A stretch of DNA of 64,000 nucleotides from Saccharothrix luteola (GCF_020859565.1 NZ_JAJHUO010000015.1:124001-188000); one strand, 5' to 3'. Positions 26,611 through 35,484 are shown, counted from the first letter of the stretch. Program-made: numbers and translations. Notes: a model not told the origin generated them from the letters alone.

Positions 26611-29600
26611 GCCGACCGGACGTTCCCGCACCAGGTCGAGCGCCGCCGCGCGGAGACCGGCCCGGTCCAGGGCGGCGTACGACGACACGGCTTCGTCGTA
26701 CGCCGCCCGGTCGGCCCGCTCGGCGTCCGCCCGGATCGTGGCCGGGGACATCGTCGGCTGGAAGTCGCACCAGAACCGGAACCGCTCGGCCAGCGCGAAC
26801 ATCCGGGCCGCGGACCGCGCGAGGCACGGGTCGCCGGCCTGTCGGGCGCGGGCGAGGTCCGCCGTGGCGACGGCCACCAGCAGCGTGCCGCACAGCGACT
26901 GCTCCGCCGGCGGCGGCGGGTCGGCCAACGGCCGGGCCACCAGGTCGGCCAGCGGTCCGGGCAGCGCGTCGGCGACGTCGGCCACGAGGTCGAGCCGGCC
27001 GTGCCGGGCGTGCGCGACGACGGCCGCCGACCGCGCCTGCACCGCCCACGGGTCCAGGCCGGCGTCGCCGACCCGGTCCACGGCCCGCCGCCACAGCCGC
27101 AGGCCGGCCTCCACCTCGCCGCGGGCGAACCGCACCTCGGCCCGGATGCCGAGGTCGTAGCCGACCGAGTCGGTCTCCTCTTCGTCAAGCGCGACCTGCG
27201 TAAGACCGTCCAGCCACCGCTCGGCCTCCGCCGTGTCGCCGAGCTGGAGGTTGGCCAGCACGAGCCACGCCCGGACACCGACCGCGTCGACCCGCGCGCC
27301 GAGTCGCTGGAGCAGCGGCAGCGCCGCGAGCAGGTGGTCGCGGGCCTGCGCGCCACGCCCGGAGCGCAGGCAGATCTCGGCGACCCGGCCGTGCCCGAAC
27401 GAGCGCGGCCACGGCAGGTCGTGCCCGGTGAACACGTCGAGTGCCAGCCGGGCCGCCTCCAGCGCCGCGTCCACGTCACCGACGGCTTCCCGGTAGTAGC
27501 CGACGAAGGCGTTCGCGACGCCGGCCAGCAGCGGCTCGGCGCTGTCGCACAGCCGGCGCAGCTCCACCCGGTCGCCCAGCGCGGCGACCACCCGGCCGAA
27601 CGCCCGGACCACCGTGTCCGGCTCCGCCACCCCGAGCCGGCGCAGCGCGACGACCGACCGCGACGACCTCGGACCACCGGAGCCGAACGCGTACGCCACG
27701 GCCACGGTGAGGGCGGTCCGGGTCACCTCGACGAACGCGGGCTCCGGCCGGTAGTGCGACAGCGGCCACGAGGTCTGCCGGATCAACGCCGTGAGCCGCG
27801 GGTAGTTCGATTCCAGGCTCCACATGCCGCCGAGGATCGCGGTGATCGCCGCGACGGTGGGCCGGTCGTCGCGGCGCAGCGCCGACCGGAGCGCCTGGAG
27901 CAGGTTCTCCTGCTCCGCCTTGACCGCGGCGGCCGTGTCGTAGGGGTCGGAGTCGAACAGGTTCGCGTGCTCGGCCACCCCGAACGCCCGCGCCCACCCC
28001 AGGAAAGCGGTCGTCACGTCGTCGGCCTCACCCGCCGCCTCCAGCCGCGCGGCGCTGAACTCCCGGACCGTCTCCAGCATCCGCAGCCGGGTGCCCGACG
28101 GCGTGTCGGACACCTTGAGCAACGAGTGGTCGACCAGGTGCTCCAGCACCACGTCCACGTCAGGCGTCGTCGTAGGCAGCCCACCGAGCAGCACGCGCGC
28201 CGCGTCGGCGGTGAACCCGTCGGTGAACACCGACAGCGCGCGCATCGCCACCCGACCGGCCGGGTCCAGCAGGTTCCAGCTCCAGTCCACGACCGCGTGC
28301 AGCGTGTGGTGGCGTCGCGGCGAGTCCCGGGCACCGCCGCGCAACAAGGCGAACCGGTCGTCGAGCCGTCGGGCGATCTCCGCCACGGACATGGTCCGCA
28401 CGCGGGCGGCGGCCAGCTCGACCGCGAGCGGTAGCCCGTCGAGGTGGCGGCACAGCTCCGCCACGGCCGTCGCGGGCAGGTCGACGCCGGGCCGCGCCGC
28501 CCGCGCCCGGTGCCCGAACAGCTCCACGCTCGTCGCCAGGCACAGCTCCGGCAACTGGTGGACCGACTCCGACGACAGGCCGAGCGGTGTCCGGCTGGTG
28601 GTGAGGACCCGAGGCTCGGCGGTCAGCGACACCAGGGCGCGGACCAGGTCGGCGACGCCGGCGACGACGTGCTCGCAGTTGTCCAGCACCAGCAGGTACG
28701 GGCCGGCGAGCTTGGCGGCGATGGCGGCGACGACGTCACCGCCCGTGACGTGCCCGCCCGGCGTCCGCTGCCCACCCACGCCGAGGGCCATCGCCACCTC
28801 GTGGACCACGTCGTCGTCGGTGGTGACGGCGGCCAGCGGCACGACGGTCACCACCGACGCCTCCGCGCGGCGGGCGACGGCGTGGGCGAGCCGGGTCTTG
28901 CCGAGGCCGCCCGGACCGACGATCGACGTCACGCGGGAGGTGCGCAGCAACGCCTGCACGGCGGCGATGTCCTCGTCCCGACCCAGCAACGTGTTCGGCT
29001 CGTGCGCGACACCGTGCCGGACCGCGGGCGCCACGCCTTGGAGCAGCCGCCGGTGCTCGGCCCGCAGCGACGGGCCGGGGTCCGTGCCGAGTTCCTCGCG
29101 CAGCGCCCGCCGGTAGGCGTCGTAGCGGTCGAGCGCCGTGGCCGGGCCCACTGTCGCCGCCTCGCACCGCAGCAGCTCGACCAGCACCTCCTCGTCACGC
29201 GGGCGTGCCGCGACCAACTCCGCCAACGGGCCCGCCGCTTCCGCGGGCCGGCCCAGCCGGGCCAGGGCGAGCGCGCGAGCCCGGACCAGCGCGCGATGGG
29301 CGGCGGCCCGCTCGGCCCGCAACGCGGTGACGGGATCGGCGTCGTCGCCGGGGTCGCCGTTCCACAGGGCCAGGCCCGCGGCGGCGTGCGAGAGCGCGGC
29401 GGCGTGGTCACCGGCCCGCGAGCACCGGGCGGAGTCCTCGGCCCGGAGCAGCAGCGCCGAGCTGTCCACCTGGTCCTCGGTCAGCGCCAACCGGTAGCCG
29501 GTCGGGGTCCGCACGATCACGTCGGCCCCGAGCCGGGACCGTGCCCGGGAAACGAGGATCTGCACGGCCTTGGGCGGGTTCTCCGGCCGCTCGTCCGGCC

Positions 29601-29742
29601 ACAGCCCGTCGACCAGCCGCCCGGCGCCGCAGCCGGCGCGCAGGTCGGCGGCGAGCAGGGCGAGGAGACCGCGCAGTCGCGGACCCGCGACCTCGTGGCC
29701 GCGGAAGGACACCCCGGACAGCAGGACGAGATCGGGGGTCAC
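26605..29742 (-). CDS. SARP/BTAD regulator with NB-ARC-type ATPase
   Basis: This 1045-residue protein has a winged helix (about 1-88), a BTAD domain (about 92-236), a STAND/NB-ARC ATPase with Walker A GPGGLGKT at 276-283 and VLDNCEHVVAG as Walker B, then a helical TPR-like C-terminus. The ATPase subtype (LDNCEH, TSRTPLGLSSE, LPLAVELAAARVR) is that of the LuxR/AfsR-like large regulators and differs from the two SARPs at 17-24 kb. The start is GTG 29742. It stands alone and converges with the ABC permease. Control of the transporter or the P450 is possible. Confidence 0.88.
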   Translation of the reverse strand: MTPDLVLLSGVSFRGHEVAGPRLRGLLALLAADLRAGCGAGRLVDGLWPDERPENPPKAVQILVSRARSRLGADVIVRTPTGYRLALTEDQVDSSALLLRAEDSARCSRAGDHAAALSHAAAGLALWNGDPGDDADPVTALRAERAAAHRALVRARALALARLGRPAEAAGPLAELVAARPRDEEVLVELLRCEAATVGPATALDRYDAYRRALREELGTDPGPSLRAEHRRLLQGVAPAVRHGVAHEPNTLLGRDEDIAAVQALLRTSRVTSIVGPGGLGKTRLAHAVARRAEASVVTVVPLAAVTTDDDVVHEVAMALGVGGQRTPGGHVTGGDVVAAIAAKLAGPYLLVLDNCEHVVAGVADLVRALVSLTAEPRVLTTSRTPLGLSSESVHQLPELCLATSVELFGHRARAARPGVDLPATAVAELCRHLDGLPLAVELAAARVRTMSVAEIARRLDDRFALLRGGARDSPRRHHTLHAVVDWSWNLLDPAGRVAMRALSVFTDGFTADAARVLLGGLPTTTPDVDVVLEHLVDHSLLKVSDTPSGTRLRMLETVREFSAARLEAAGEADDVTTAFLGWARAFGVAEHANLFDSDPYDTAAAVKAEQENLLQALRSALRRDDRPTVAAITAILGGMWSLESNYPRLTALIRQTSWPLSHYRPEPAFVEVTRTALTVAVAYAFGSGGPRSSRSVVALRRLGVAEPDTVVRAFGRVVAALGDRVELRRLCDSAEPLLAGVANAFVGYYREAVGDVDAALEAARLALDVFTGHDLPWPRSFGHGRVAEICLRSGRGAQARDHLLAALPLLQRLGARVDAVGVRAWLVLANLQLGDTAEAERWLDGLTQVALDEEETDSVGYDLGIRAEVRFARGEVEAGLRLWRRAVDRVGDAGLDPWAVQARSAAVVAHARHGRLDLVADVADALPGPLADLVARPLADPPPPAEQSLCGTLLVAVATADLARARQAGDPCLARSAARMFALAERFRFWCDFQPTMSPATIRADAERADRAAYDEAVSSYAALDRAGLRAAALDLVRERPVGR

Positions 29743-29799
29743 GGCGCCAGCGTATCGACCCGGACCGGGCGGCTGGTGCGCCGGCCGCCGGTCACGGCA

Positions 29800-31146
29800 C
29801 TAGGACACGCGACTCGTCGCACGCATCCGCAGCCGACGCGGCCGGATCACCGCCGCCGCGGCGGGTCGGACGTCCACGCCGCCGGGCACGTGCCGCAGTC
29901 GCCACCGGGCGACGATGGACGCCAGCGCCAACGTCGCCTCCATCAGGCTGAACTTGTCGCCGATGCACTTGCGCGCGCCGTTCGCGAACGGCACGAACGC
30001 GTGGCGCGCGGGCTTGCGGGCCGGGTCCCAGCGGTCGGGGTCGAAGCGCTGCGGGTCCGGGTGCAGGTCGGCGTTGTGGTGGATGGGGTACGGGCTGTAC
30101 GCCAGCACCGTGCCCGCCGGCAGCGGGTGCCCACCGAGCTCGGTGTCGGCGGTGACCTCGCGGGTGAGGACGTACACCGGCGACCGCAGGCGCAGCGTCT
30201 CGGTGATCACGCGCCCGGTCAGCTCCAACGCGGCCAGGTCACCGGGCCCCGCGGTCCGCCCGGCCAGCACGGCGTCCACCTCGGCGTGCAGGCGGCGTTC
30301 GACGTCGGGGTGGCGTGCGATCAGGTGCAGCGCCCACGCGAGCGTGACGGCGGTCGTCTCGCTGCCGGCGAGGTGGAAGGTGAGCATCTGGTTGACCACT
30401 TCGTGGTCGGACAAGGTCCGGTCCGCGCCGGTGGACTCCTCGTCGTACCCGGCCAGGAGCGCGGACAGCAGGTCGCCCCGGTCGCCGCCCTCCTCGCGCC
30501 GGGCGCGGACGATCGCCTCGATCATCGCCCTGAGCCGGGTGTGCGCGCGTTCGAACCTCATGTTGACCGGCAGCGGCAGCCTGGTGAGCGCCTTGGGCAT
30601 CATCATGCGCGGCAGGACGTCGGTGGCGAGCACGTCCGCGTCTTCCTGCGACCGCTTGAGCTGCGCGGGCGACAGCGTGTCGGAGAACATGGTGGCGGTG
30701 AGCACGTTCGTGGCGAGCATCCCCATCTCCGCGGGCACGTCGAGCACCTGGCCGTCGCGCCACGCGTCGACGCGGTCGGCGATCTGCGCGGACATCGTGC
30801 GCCCGTAGGCGTCGAACCTGCCGACGTGGAACGCGGGCTGCAGCAGCCGCCGCTGCCTGCGGTGCTCGTGGTGCGGGCAGGTGGACAGGTTGTTGCCGAC
30901 CACGTCGCGCACCCGGTCGGCGAACGGGCCGCCCTTGTCGAACGTGCGGTCGTCGCGGAACATCTGCTGCGCCAGCTCGGCGTCGCAGACGACGATCGCC
31001 TTGACCGGCCCGAACGCGATGCGGACCAGGGGTCCCTGGCGGGCGAGGGAACCGAGGAAGCCGAGCGGGTCGCGCATCATCGGCCAGGCGTGCCCGACGA
31101 CCGGCAACCGACCTCGTGCCATGGGAATCCGCGTTGCCGGGTCCAC
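29800..31146 (-). CDS. Cytochrome P450
   Basis: This 448-residue P450 has all classical motifs: I-helix LAGSETTAV, ExxR as ETLR, and heme loop FANGARKCIGDKF with the thiolate at about C394. The FxRW-type segment DPDRWDPARKPARHAFVPF and the HHEHRRQRRLLQPAFH region recall bacterial P450s of the pentalenene/fatty-acid oxidising type (CYP102/183-like). There is no membrane anchor, so it is probably soluble and needs ferredoxin partners, which are not encoded here. I prefer GTG 31146, eight bases after GGGAGG, over GTG 31155, which overlaps that site. The substrate is unknown. Confidence 0.92.
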   Translation of the reverse strand: MDPATRIPMARGRLPVVGHAWPMMRDPLGFLGSLARQGPLVRIAFGPVKAIVVCDAELAQQMFRDDRTFDKGGPFADRVRDVVGNNLSTCPHHEHRRQRRLLQPAFHVGRFDAYGRTMSAQIADRVDAWRDGQVLDVPAEMGMLATNVLTATMFSDTLSPAQLKRSQEDADVLATDVLPRMMMPKALTRLPLPVNMRFERAHTRLRAMIEAIVRARREEGGDRGDLLSALLAGYDEESTGADRTLSDHEVVNQMLTFHLAGSETTAVTLAWALHLIARHPDVERRLHAEVDAVLAGRTAGPGDLAALELTGRVITETLRLRSPVYVLTREVTADTELGGHPLPAGTVLAYSPYPIHHNADLHPDPQRFDPDRWDPARKPARHAFVPFANGARKCIGDKFSLMEATLALASIVARWRLRHVPGGVDVRPAAAAVIRPRRLRMRATSRVS

Positions 31147-31179
31147 TGGCCGCACCTCCCGCGCTTTCCCCCCATCGTG

Positions 31180-31197
31180 GCGGTGCGGTCGCGGTGC
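31180..31197. promoter_or_regulatory. Two GCGGTGC heptamers 11 bp apart upstream of P450
   Basis: GCGGTGC at 31180-31186 and 31191-31197 (GCACCGC on the gene's strand) are direct repeats with 11-bp phasing, 34 bp or more before the P450 start. This is the geometry of a SARP site, but the heptamer differs from the one before the ABC genes and GC-rich DNA makes chance matches more likely. Confidence 0.25.
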
Positions 31198-31257
31198 GTC
31201 GACTACGGTTTGCCGATCGAGCCGTTCACACAGTGCGGTACCAGGGCGAGGTCGCCG

Positions 31258-31899
31258 TCAGCGCAGTCGGACGAGGTAGTCGTGCTCCAGCAACCACGCC
31301 ACGTTCAGCCGCTCCGGCGCGTCCGGCACGTACGCGCCCCGCAGCTGGTACTGCCTGCCGCCGCCGGACTGGGCGAACCACGGCGCGATCGGGCCCGCGT
31401 CGACGTCGAAGTCCCTGGTGACGAGGTAGACGTGGTAGTTGCAGTTCTCCGCCGGCGTGCCGACGAGGTTCTGCGGCGGGATGGAGCGGCTGGTGTAGGG
31501 CAGGCCCTCGGGCGCGAGGAACGCGCCGTACTCGCTGCCGTAGCGGTCGATCCACTCGCCCTCGTTCAGGGTCTCCTGCTGCTTGATCGGGTTGCCGTCC
31601 TGGTCGACCTCGTAGCCGTCCGCCGGCGGGTAGCGCCACGAGTTCGCGGCGCTGTCGTAGTAGGTGTCGAAGAACTCCTCCTCGGACAGGCCGCCGGTGC
31701 GGTCGTACCCGACCAGCTGACGGCCGACCGGGCCCGCCACGGGCAGGCGCTCGGGTCCGAGCCTGCGGTCGTCCTGGTACAGCGCCGCGGAGCACTCGGT
31801 GGGATCGTTCTGGACCGCGTGGGCGGTGGGGGCGGCGGCCAGGGCCGATGCCAGCAGGACTGACGACACGGCGGCGGCGAACTTGGCGAACCCTCGCAT
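31258..31899 (-). CDS. Secreted TNT-domain protein (NAD+ glycohydrolase-type toxin)
   Basis: This 213-residue protein has a signal peptide (about 1-28, cut near AHA-VQ) followed by a TNT domain. Family hallmarks are IDRYGSEYGAFLAPEGLPYTSRSIPP (R119 in the RYG motif), YHVYLVTRDFDV (H156) and PIAPWFAQSGGGRQYQL (Q183/Q185). These correspond to the Arg, His and Gln residues used by the tuberculosis necrotizing toxin to cleave NAD+. Start ATG 31899 has GAGGAGG just upstream. It is a free secreted domain with no delivery module. It could target competitors or fungi, or cut extracellular NAD+. No known immunity protein is adjacent. Confidence 0.85.
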   Translation of the reverse strand: MRGFAKFAAAVSSVLLASALAAAPTAHAVQNDPTECSAALYQDDRRLGPERLPVAGPVGRQLVGYDRTGGLSEEEFFDTYYDSAANSWRYPPADGYEVDQDGNPIKQQETLNEGEWIDRYGSEYGAFLAPEGLPYTSRSIPPQNLVGTPAENCNYHVYLVTRDFDVDAGPIAPWFAQSGGGRQYQLRGAYVPDAPERLNVAWLLEHDYLVRLR

Positions 31900-32142
31900 C
31901 CGACGACCTCCTCGTGCTCGACGGCCGGACGCGGGGAACGCTAGCGCCGTTGCACTCCCGGTTGGAGGCGTCGAAGGTGGGTTCACCCGATCCATCACGG
32001 CACGTGAGCCGGTCGAGTGCACGGTTCCGCTGCGTAGCCGCCGACGGCGCACTGCCATGGGGCGCGGCCAATTCGCTGGTCGTCGGTGGGCGCCGATGCC
32101 TACAGTGTCGCCGTCGATCGACACCGGGGAGAGGGTGGACAC

Positions 32143-32820
32143 GTGCGGCTGGCCGGACGGGAGTGGCGGACGCTCGTCAGCGCCGTGCGGTTGGGTGGCG
32201 ACGGCTACCGGGTGATCCGTCCCTCGCGACCGATCTCCCACGCGTCACTGCGCGAAACCTCGCGCGGCGCGCAGATGTCGGTGGACAAGGCCGCGACCGT
32301 GGACCTCGCGTTCGCCTGGTGGCTGGCCGCGCGTTCACCCCGCAGCCTCGTGTACCTGCCGCTGCGGTCGAGCCCGGTCCGCTGCGGTGAGGAGTACGGC
32401 GGCGGCCGGAAGCTGGACCTCGTGCTGCTGCACCACAGCCTCCAGTTCCCCGTGTCGCGGTGGAAGCGGGTCCGCGCCGGCCTGTCACCGGCCGCCGTCC
32501 ACAAGGTGGCGCTGCCGACCGACGCGTTCCGCGCGATCGGGCGCGAGGAGCACGATCGGCGCCACCACCGCGAGTTCCGCGACCACCTCCGCTGGACCAT
32601 CGCCGCCGACACCCTCTTCGTCGTCGGCAGCCGGCAGGCCTACGAGCTCCAAGGCGACCAGGTGCGCGGTCTCGCCGAGGACTGCCCGGCCCACATCGCC
32701 ACCCTGCCCGACACGCACTGCTGCGCGGAGATCGGGCTGGGACGCCACCGGTGGTCCAACCCGGACGCCCGCAACCCCTTCGTCGAGCTGCACGTCGAGT
32801 GCTGCAACCGCCACTGGTGA
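32143..32820 (+). CDS. Uncharacterised protein divergent from the TNT gene
   Basis: This 225-residue protein has no recognised domain. It is rich in Arg, His and Trp (WKRVRAGLSPAAVHK, EEHDRRHHREFRDHLRW). It has Cys residues near the end (HCCAEIGLGRHRW, LHVECCNRHW) that could bind metal. No signal peptide or membrane segment is seen. GTG 32143 is chosen because GGGGAGAGGG lies at 32127-32136. Its start lies 243 bp from that of the TNT gene. An immunity role cannot be excluded but nothing in the sequence supports it. Confidence 0.6.
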   Translation: MRLAGREWRTLVSAVRLGGDGYRVIRPSRPISHASLRETSRGAQMSVDKAATVDLAFAWWLAARSPRSLVYLPLRSSPVRCGEEYGGGRKLDLVLLHHSLQFPVSRWKRVRAGLSPAAVHKVALPTDAFRAIGREEHDRRHHREFRDHLRWTIAADTLFVVGSRQAYELQGDQVRGLAEDCPAHIATLPDTHCCAEIGLGRHRWSNPDARNPFVELHVECCNRHW

Positions 32821-32932
32821 ACCACGCGAGCCGAGGCACGATCACCGCCGGTTCCACCGCGTGACGTCACCGCTCCCGCCGCGCCCGCCCGAGGGTTGAC
32901 GCCGGCACGGCGCACTGCGAGCATTGGTCCCG

Positions 32933-32948
32933 ATGTTTGCGTAAACAT
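32933..32948. promoter_or_regulatory. Operator-like palindrome ATGTTTGCGTAAACAT before GH43-CBM13 gene
   Basis: Arms ATGTTT and AAACAT flank GCGT. The site matches 14 of 16 bases with the reverse complement of 61744-61759, upstream of the other GH43 gene in this window. A TTGACG hexamer, a possible -35, lies at 32896-32901, so a repressor here would cover the transcription start. The size and symmetry suit a LacI- or GntR-type repressor responding to a sugar. Confidence 0.6.
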
Positions 32949-33040
32949 TGCGTGGGACGGCGCCGCCGCCAGCGCACGGAGTCGCCCACGCCGGGCGCTG
33001 GCCGTTCGATCCCCGTGGTGGGCCGGACAAAGGAGTCCAG

Positions 33041-34483
33041 ATGTCCCGCTTGTCCCCGAGGCGGTGGCGTGCGGCGTTGACCGCCGCGGCCGTCGGCCTG
33101 GCCACCCTGCTGCTACCCGGCGGCACGGCGCACGCCGCTCCCGTCACCGTTGACGTGGGCGTGCAGTTCACCGACACCGGCGGCAACCTCGTCCAGGCGC
33201 ACGGCGGTGGCGTGATCAAGGTCGGCAGCTACTACTACTGGTTCGGCGAGAACCGGCACCCGGACAACCTGTTCCGCGCCGTCTCCGTCTACCGGTCGAC
33301 CGACCTGAAGACCTGGGAGTTCCGCAACAACGTCCTCACCCAGAACAGCCACTCGGAACTGCGCACCTCCTGGGTGGAACGGCCGAAGGTCGTCTACAAC
33401 GCGTCCACGGGCCAGTACGTCATGTGGATGCACTGGGAGAACGGCCAGCACTACGGCGAGGCGCGGGCCGCCGTGGCGTACTCGTCCACTGTGGACGGCA
33501 ACTACACCTACCAGGGCAGTTTCCGGCCGCTCGGGCACATGTCGCGTGACATCACCCTGTACAAGGACGACGACGGCACCGCGTACATGATCTCGGCCGC
33601 GCGGGAGAACTACGACCTGCACATCTACCGCCTCAACGCCGACTACCGCGGTATCGCGCAGCTGGTCGGCAACCCGTGGCCGGGTGGGCACCGCGAGGCG
33701 CCGGCGTTGTTCAAGCGCAACGGCGTGTACTTCATGCTCACGTCCGGCGCCACGGGGTGGTCGCCGAACCAGGCGAAGTACGCCACCGCCACCAGCGTGT
33801 CCGGTCCGTGGAGCGAGATGCGCAACGTGGGCGACTCCACCACGTACCGCTCGCAACCCGCCTACGTGCTGCCGATCCAGGGCACCCAGGCGACGTCGTA
33901 CCTCTACATGGGCGACCGCTGGGCGGGAGCCTGGAACGGACCCGTGAGCGACTCCAGCTACGTCTGGCTCCCGATCACGTTCTCCAACAACACCACCATG
34001 AGCCTGTCGAACGCCGGCCAGATCGTCATCGACACGGCGACCGGCACGATCAGCCCCGTGGCCCTGACCTACAACCGGATCAGCGTGCGGCACTCCGGCA
34101 AGTGCCTCGACGTCGCCAACGCCAGCGGCGCGGACGGCGCGGCGTTGATGCAGTACCCGTGCGGCAGCGGCACGAACCAGCAGTTCCGCTTGCAGTCCGC
34201 GGGCGGCAACCACTACCAGGTGATCGCCCGGCACTCCGGCAAGTGCCTCGACGTGAGCGACGGCAGCACGGCCGACGGCGCGGCCGTCGTGCAGTGGAGC
34301 TGCAACTCCGGGCAGAACCAGCAGTGGTCGCTGGTGGATGCCGGGTCGGGCTACTCCAGGCTGGTCGCGCGGCACTCCGGCAAGTGCCTGGACCTGCCGT
34401 CCAGCTCGCAGGACAACCTGCAGTTCAAGCAGTACCCGTGCAGCTCCGGGCAGAACCAGCAGTTCCAGCTGACGCGCGTCTGA
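33041..34483 (+). CDS. Secreted GH43 exo-beta-1,3-galactanase-like enzyme with CBM13
   Basis: This 480-residue protein has a Sec/Tat-like signal peptide (about 1-32, ending GTAHAAP), a GH43 five-blade propeller (about 33-345) and a ricin-type CBM13 (about 347-480). The catalytic part (VQAHGGGVIKVGSYYYWFGEN, MSRDITLYKDDDGTAYMISAARENYDLHIYRL) is typical of subfamily 24, which includes exo-beta-1,3-galactanases acting on arabinogalactan side chains. The CBM13 shows three repeats of the form RHSGKCLD...NQQ(F/W). ATG 33041 follows AAAGGAG at 33029-33035. It would degrade plant arabinogalactan outside the cell. Confidence 0.88.
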   Translation: MSRLSPRRWRAALTAAAVGLATLLLPGGTAHAAPVTVDVGVQFTDTGGNLVQAHGGGVIKVGSYYYWFGENRHPDNLFRAVSVYRSTDLKTWEFRNNVLTQNSHSELRTSWVERPKVVYNASTGQYVMWMHWENGQHYGEARAAVAYSSTVDGNYTYQGSFRPLGHMSRDITLYKDDDGTAYMISAARENYDLHIYRLNADYRGIAQLVGNPWPGGHREAPALFKRNGVYFMLTSGATGWSPNQAKYATATSVSGPWSEMRNVGDSTTYRSQPAYVLPIQGTQATSYLYMGDRWAGAWNGPVSDSSYVWLPITFSNNTTMSLSNAGQIVIDTATGTISPVALTYNRISVRHSGKCLDVANASGADGAALMQYPCGSGTNQQFRLQSAGGNHYQVIARHSGKCLDVSDGSTADGAAVVQWSCNSGQNQQWSLVDAGSGYSRLVARHSGKCLDLPSSSQDNLQFKQYPCSSGQNQQFQLTRV

Positions 34484-34500
34484 GCGCGGCCTTCACCGGC

Positions 34501-34540
34501 GCCCGCCTCCGACCGGGACGATCCCCGGTCGGGGGCGGGC
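34501..34540. terminator. Two-way terminator hairpin between GH43 and LysR genes
   Basis: Inverted repeat 34501-34517 (GCCCGCCTCCGACCGGG) with 34524-34540 (CCCGGTCGGGGGCGGGC), loop of 6 nt, contains one internal mismatch. It sits between the stop of the GH43 gene and that of the convergent LysR gene. Confidence 0.6.
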
Positions 34541-34556
34541 GCTCGGGCGCCCGTCG

Positions 34557-35468
34557 TCAGGCGAGGTGCTGGAACCTGGTCGCCGCCGCCGTCAGGGCGT
34601 CCACGCAGGCCCTGATCGCACCCCGGTCGTCGTCCTCGGCGCGGTTGATCGCGTAGATGGTGCGGTTCAGCGCCGGGCGGGTGGTGAGGAGCCGCACGCC
34701 CTCGGGCACGGAGTCGCGGCCCAGGCGCGGGATCGCGGCCGCGCCCACGTTGCCCGCGACCAGGGCCAGCTGGGTCGGGTAGCTGCCGACGGTGCAGGTG
34801 ATCCGCGCGCCCAGGCCCTGCTGCCGCAGCACGTGCACGAGCCAGTCGTGGCAGCTCGAGCCCGCGCTCCAGGCGATCCACGGCAGGTCGTCCACCTCGG
34901 CCAGGTCGACGGCCTTGCGGTGCGCCAGGCGGTGGCTCGCGGGCACGGCGAGGTCCGCCACGTCGGACAGCAGCGTGGTCCGCGAGGTCGACGGCGGCAC
35001 GGTGACGGGTCGGTGCTCCCAGCTCTCCAGGACCGCCACGTCCAGCCTGCCGTCGACCACCAGCGGCATGGTCTCCTCGGCCTCGCCCTCGTGCAGGGTC
35101 ACCTCCAGGCCGGGGTGTTGCGCGCGCAACGCCGCCAGCACGGGCGGCAGCAGGGCGTGCACGGTGGTGGGGATGGCCCCGATGCGCAGGGGGCCGGTGA
35201 TGTCCTCGCGCAGCAGCTCCAGGTCCGACCGCGCCTTGTCGACCTGGGCCAGGATGGTGGCCGCGTGGCCCGCGAGCACGTGCCCGGCGGTGGTGAGGCG
35301 GACGGTGCGGCCGTGCGGCTCCAGCAGCCGTTGCCCGGCTTCCCGTTCCAGCTTCGCCAGTTGCTGGGACACGCCGGACGGGGTGACGTGCAGCGCCGTG
35401 GCCGCCGCCGCGACCGTCCCGTGGGTCGCCACGGCGTGCAGCGCACGCATCCGCTCCAAACCGAACAC
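34557..35468 (-). CDS. LysR-family transcriptional regulator
   Basis: This 303-residue protein starts at GTG 35468 (VFGLERMRALHAVATHGTVAAAATALHVTPSGVSQQLAKLE), giving a standard LysR HTH (about 5-62). A periplasmic-binding-like effector domain lies at about 90-300. A longer start at 35501 would add eleven residues and run through the inverted repeat next to the start, so I prefer the shorter form. It diverges from an EamA transporter gene, the classic arrangement of a LysR regulator with its target. The effector is unknown. Confidence 0.88.
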   Translation of the reverse strand: MFGLERMRALHAVATHGTVAAAATALHVTPSGVSQQLAKLEREAGQRLLEPHGRTVRLTTAGHVLAGHAATILAQVDKARSDLELLREDITGPLRIGAIPTTVHALLPPVLAALRAQHPGLEVTLHEGEAEETMPLVVDGRLDVAVLESWEHRPVTVPPSTSRTTLLSDVADLAVPASHRLAHRKAVDLAEVDDLPWIAWSAGSSCHDWLVHVLRQQGLGARITCTVGSYPTQLALVAGNVGAAAIPRLGRDSVPEGVRLLTTRPALNRTIYAINRAEDDDRGAIRACVDALTAAATRFQHLA

Positions 35469-35484
35469 GGTAGAGATGCTACCG
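35468..35484. promoter_or_regulatory. Inverted repeat CGGTAG-N5-CTACCG at the LysR start
   Basis: Perfect 6-bp arms separated by 5 bp touch the LysR start codon and lie in the LysR-EamA divergent region. LysR proteins usually bind T-N11-A inverted repeats, and this 17-bp site fits in size. It could mediate autoregulation. Confidence 0.45.

Noticed and set aside
25257-27677. 806-codon minus-strand frame over the ABC genes
   Set aside because: Overlaps well supported ABC transporter genes and shows no domain.
32143-32820. Immunity gene for the TNT protein
   Set aside because: No similarity to the known immunity factor and opposite orientation; only proximity supports it.
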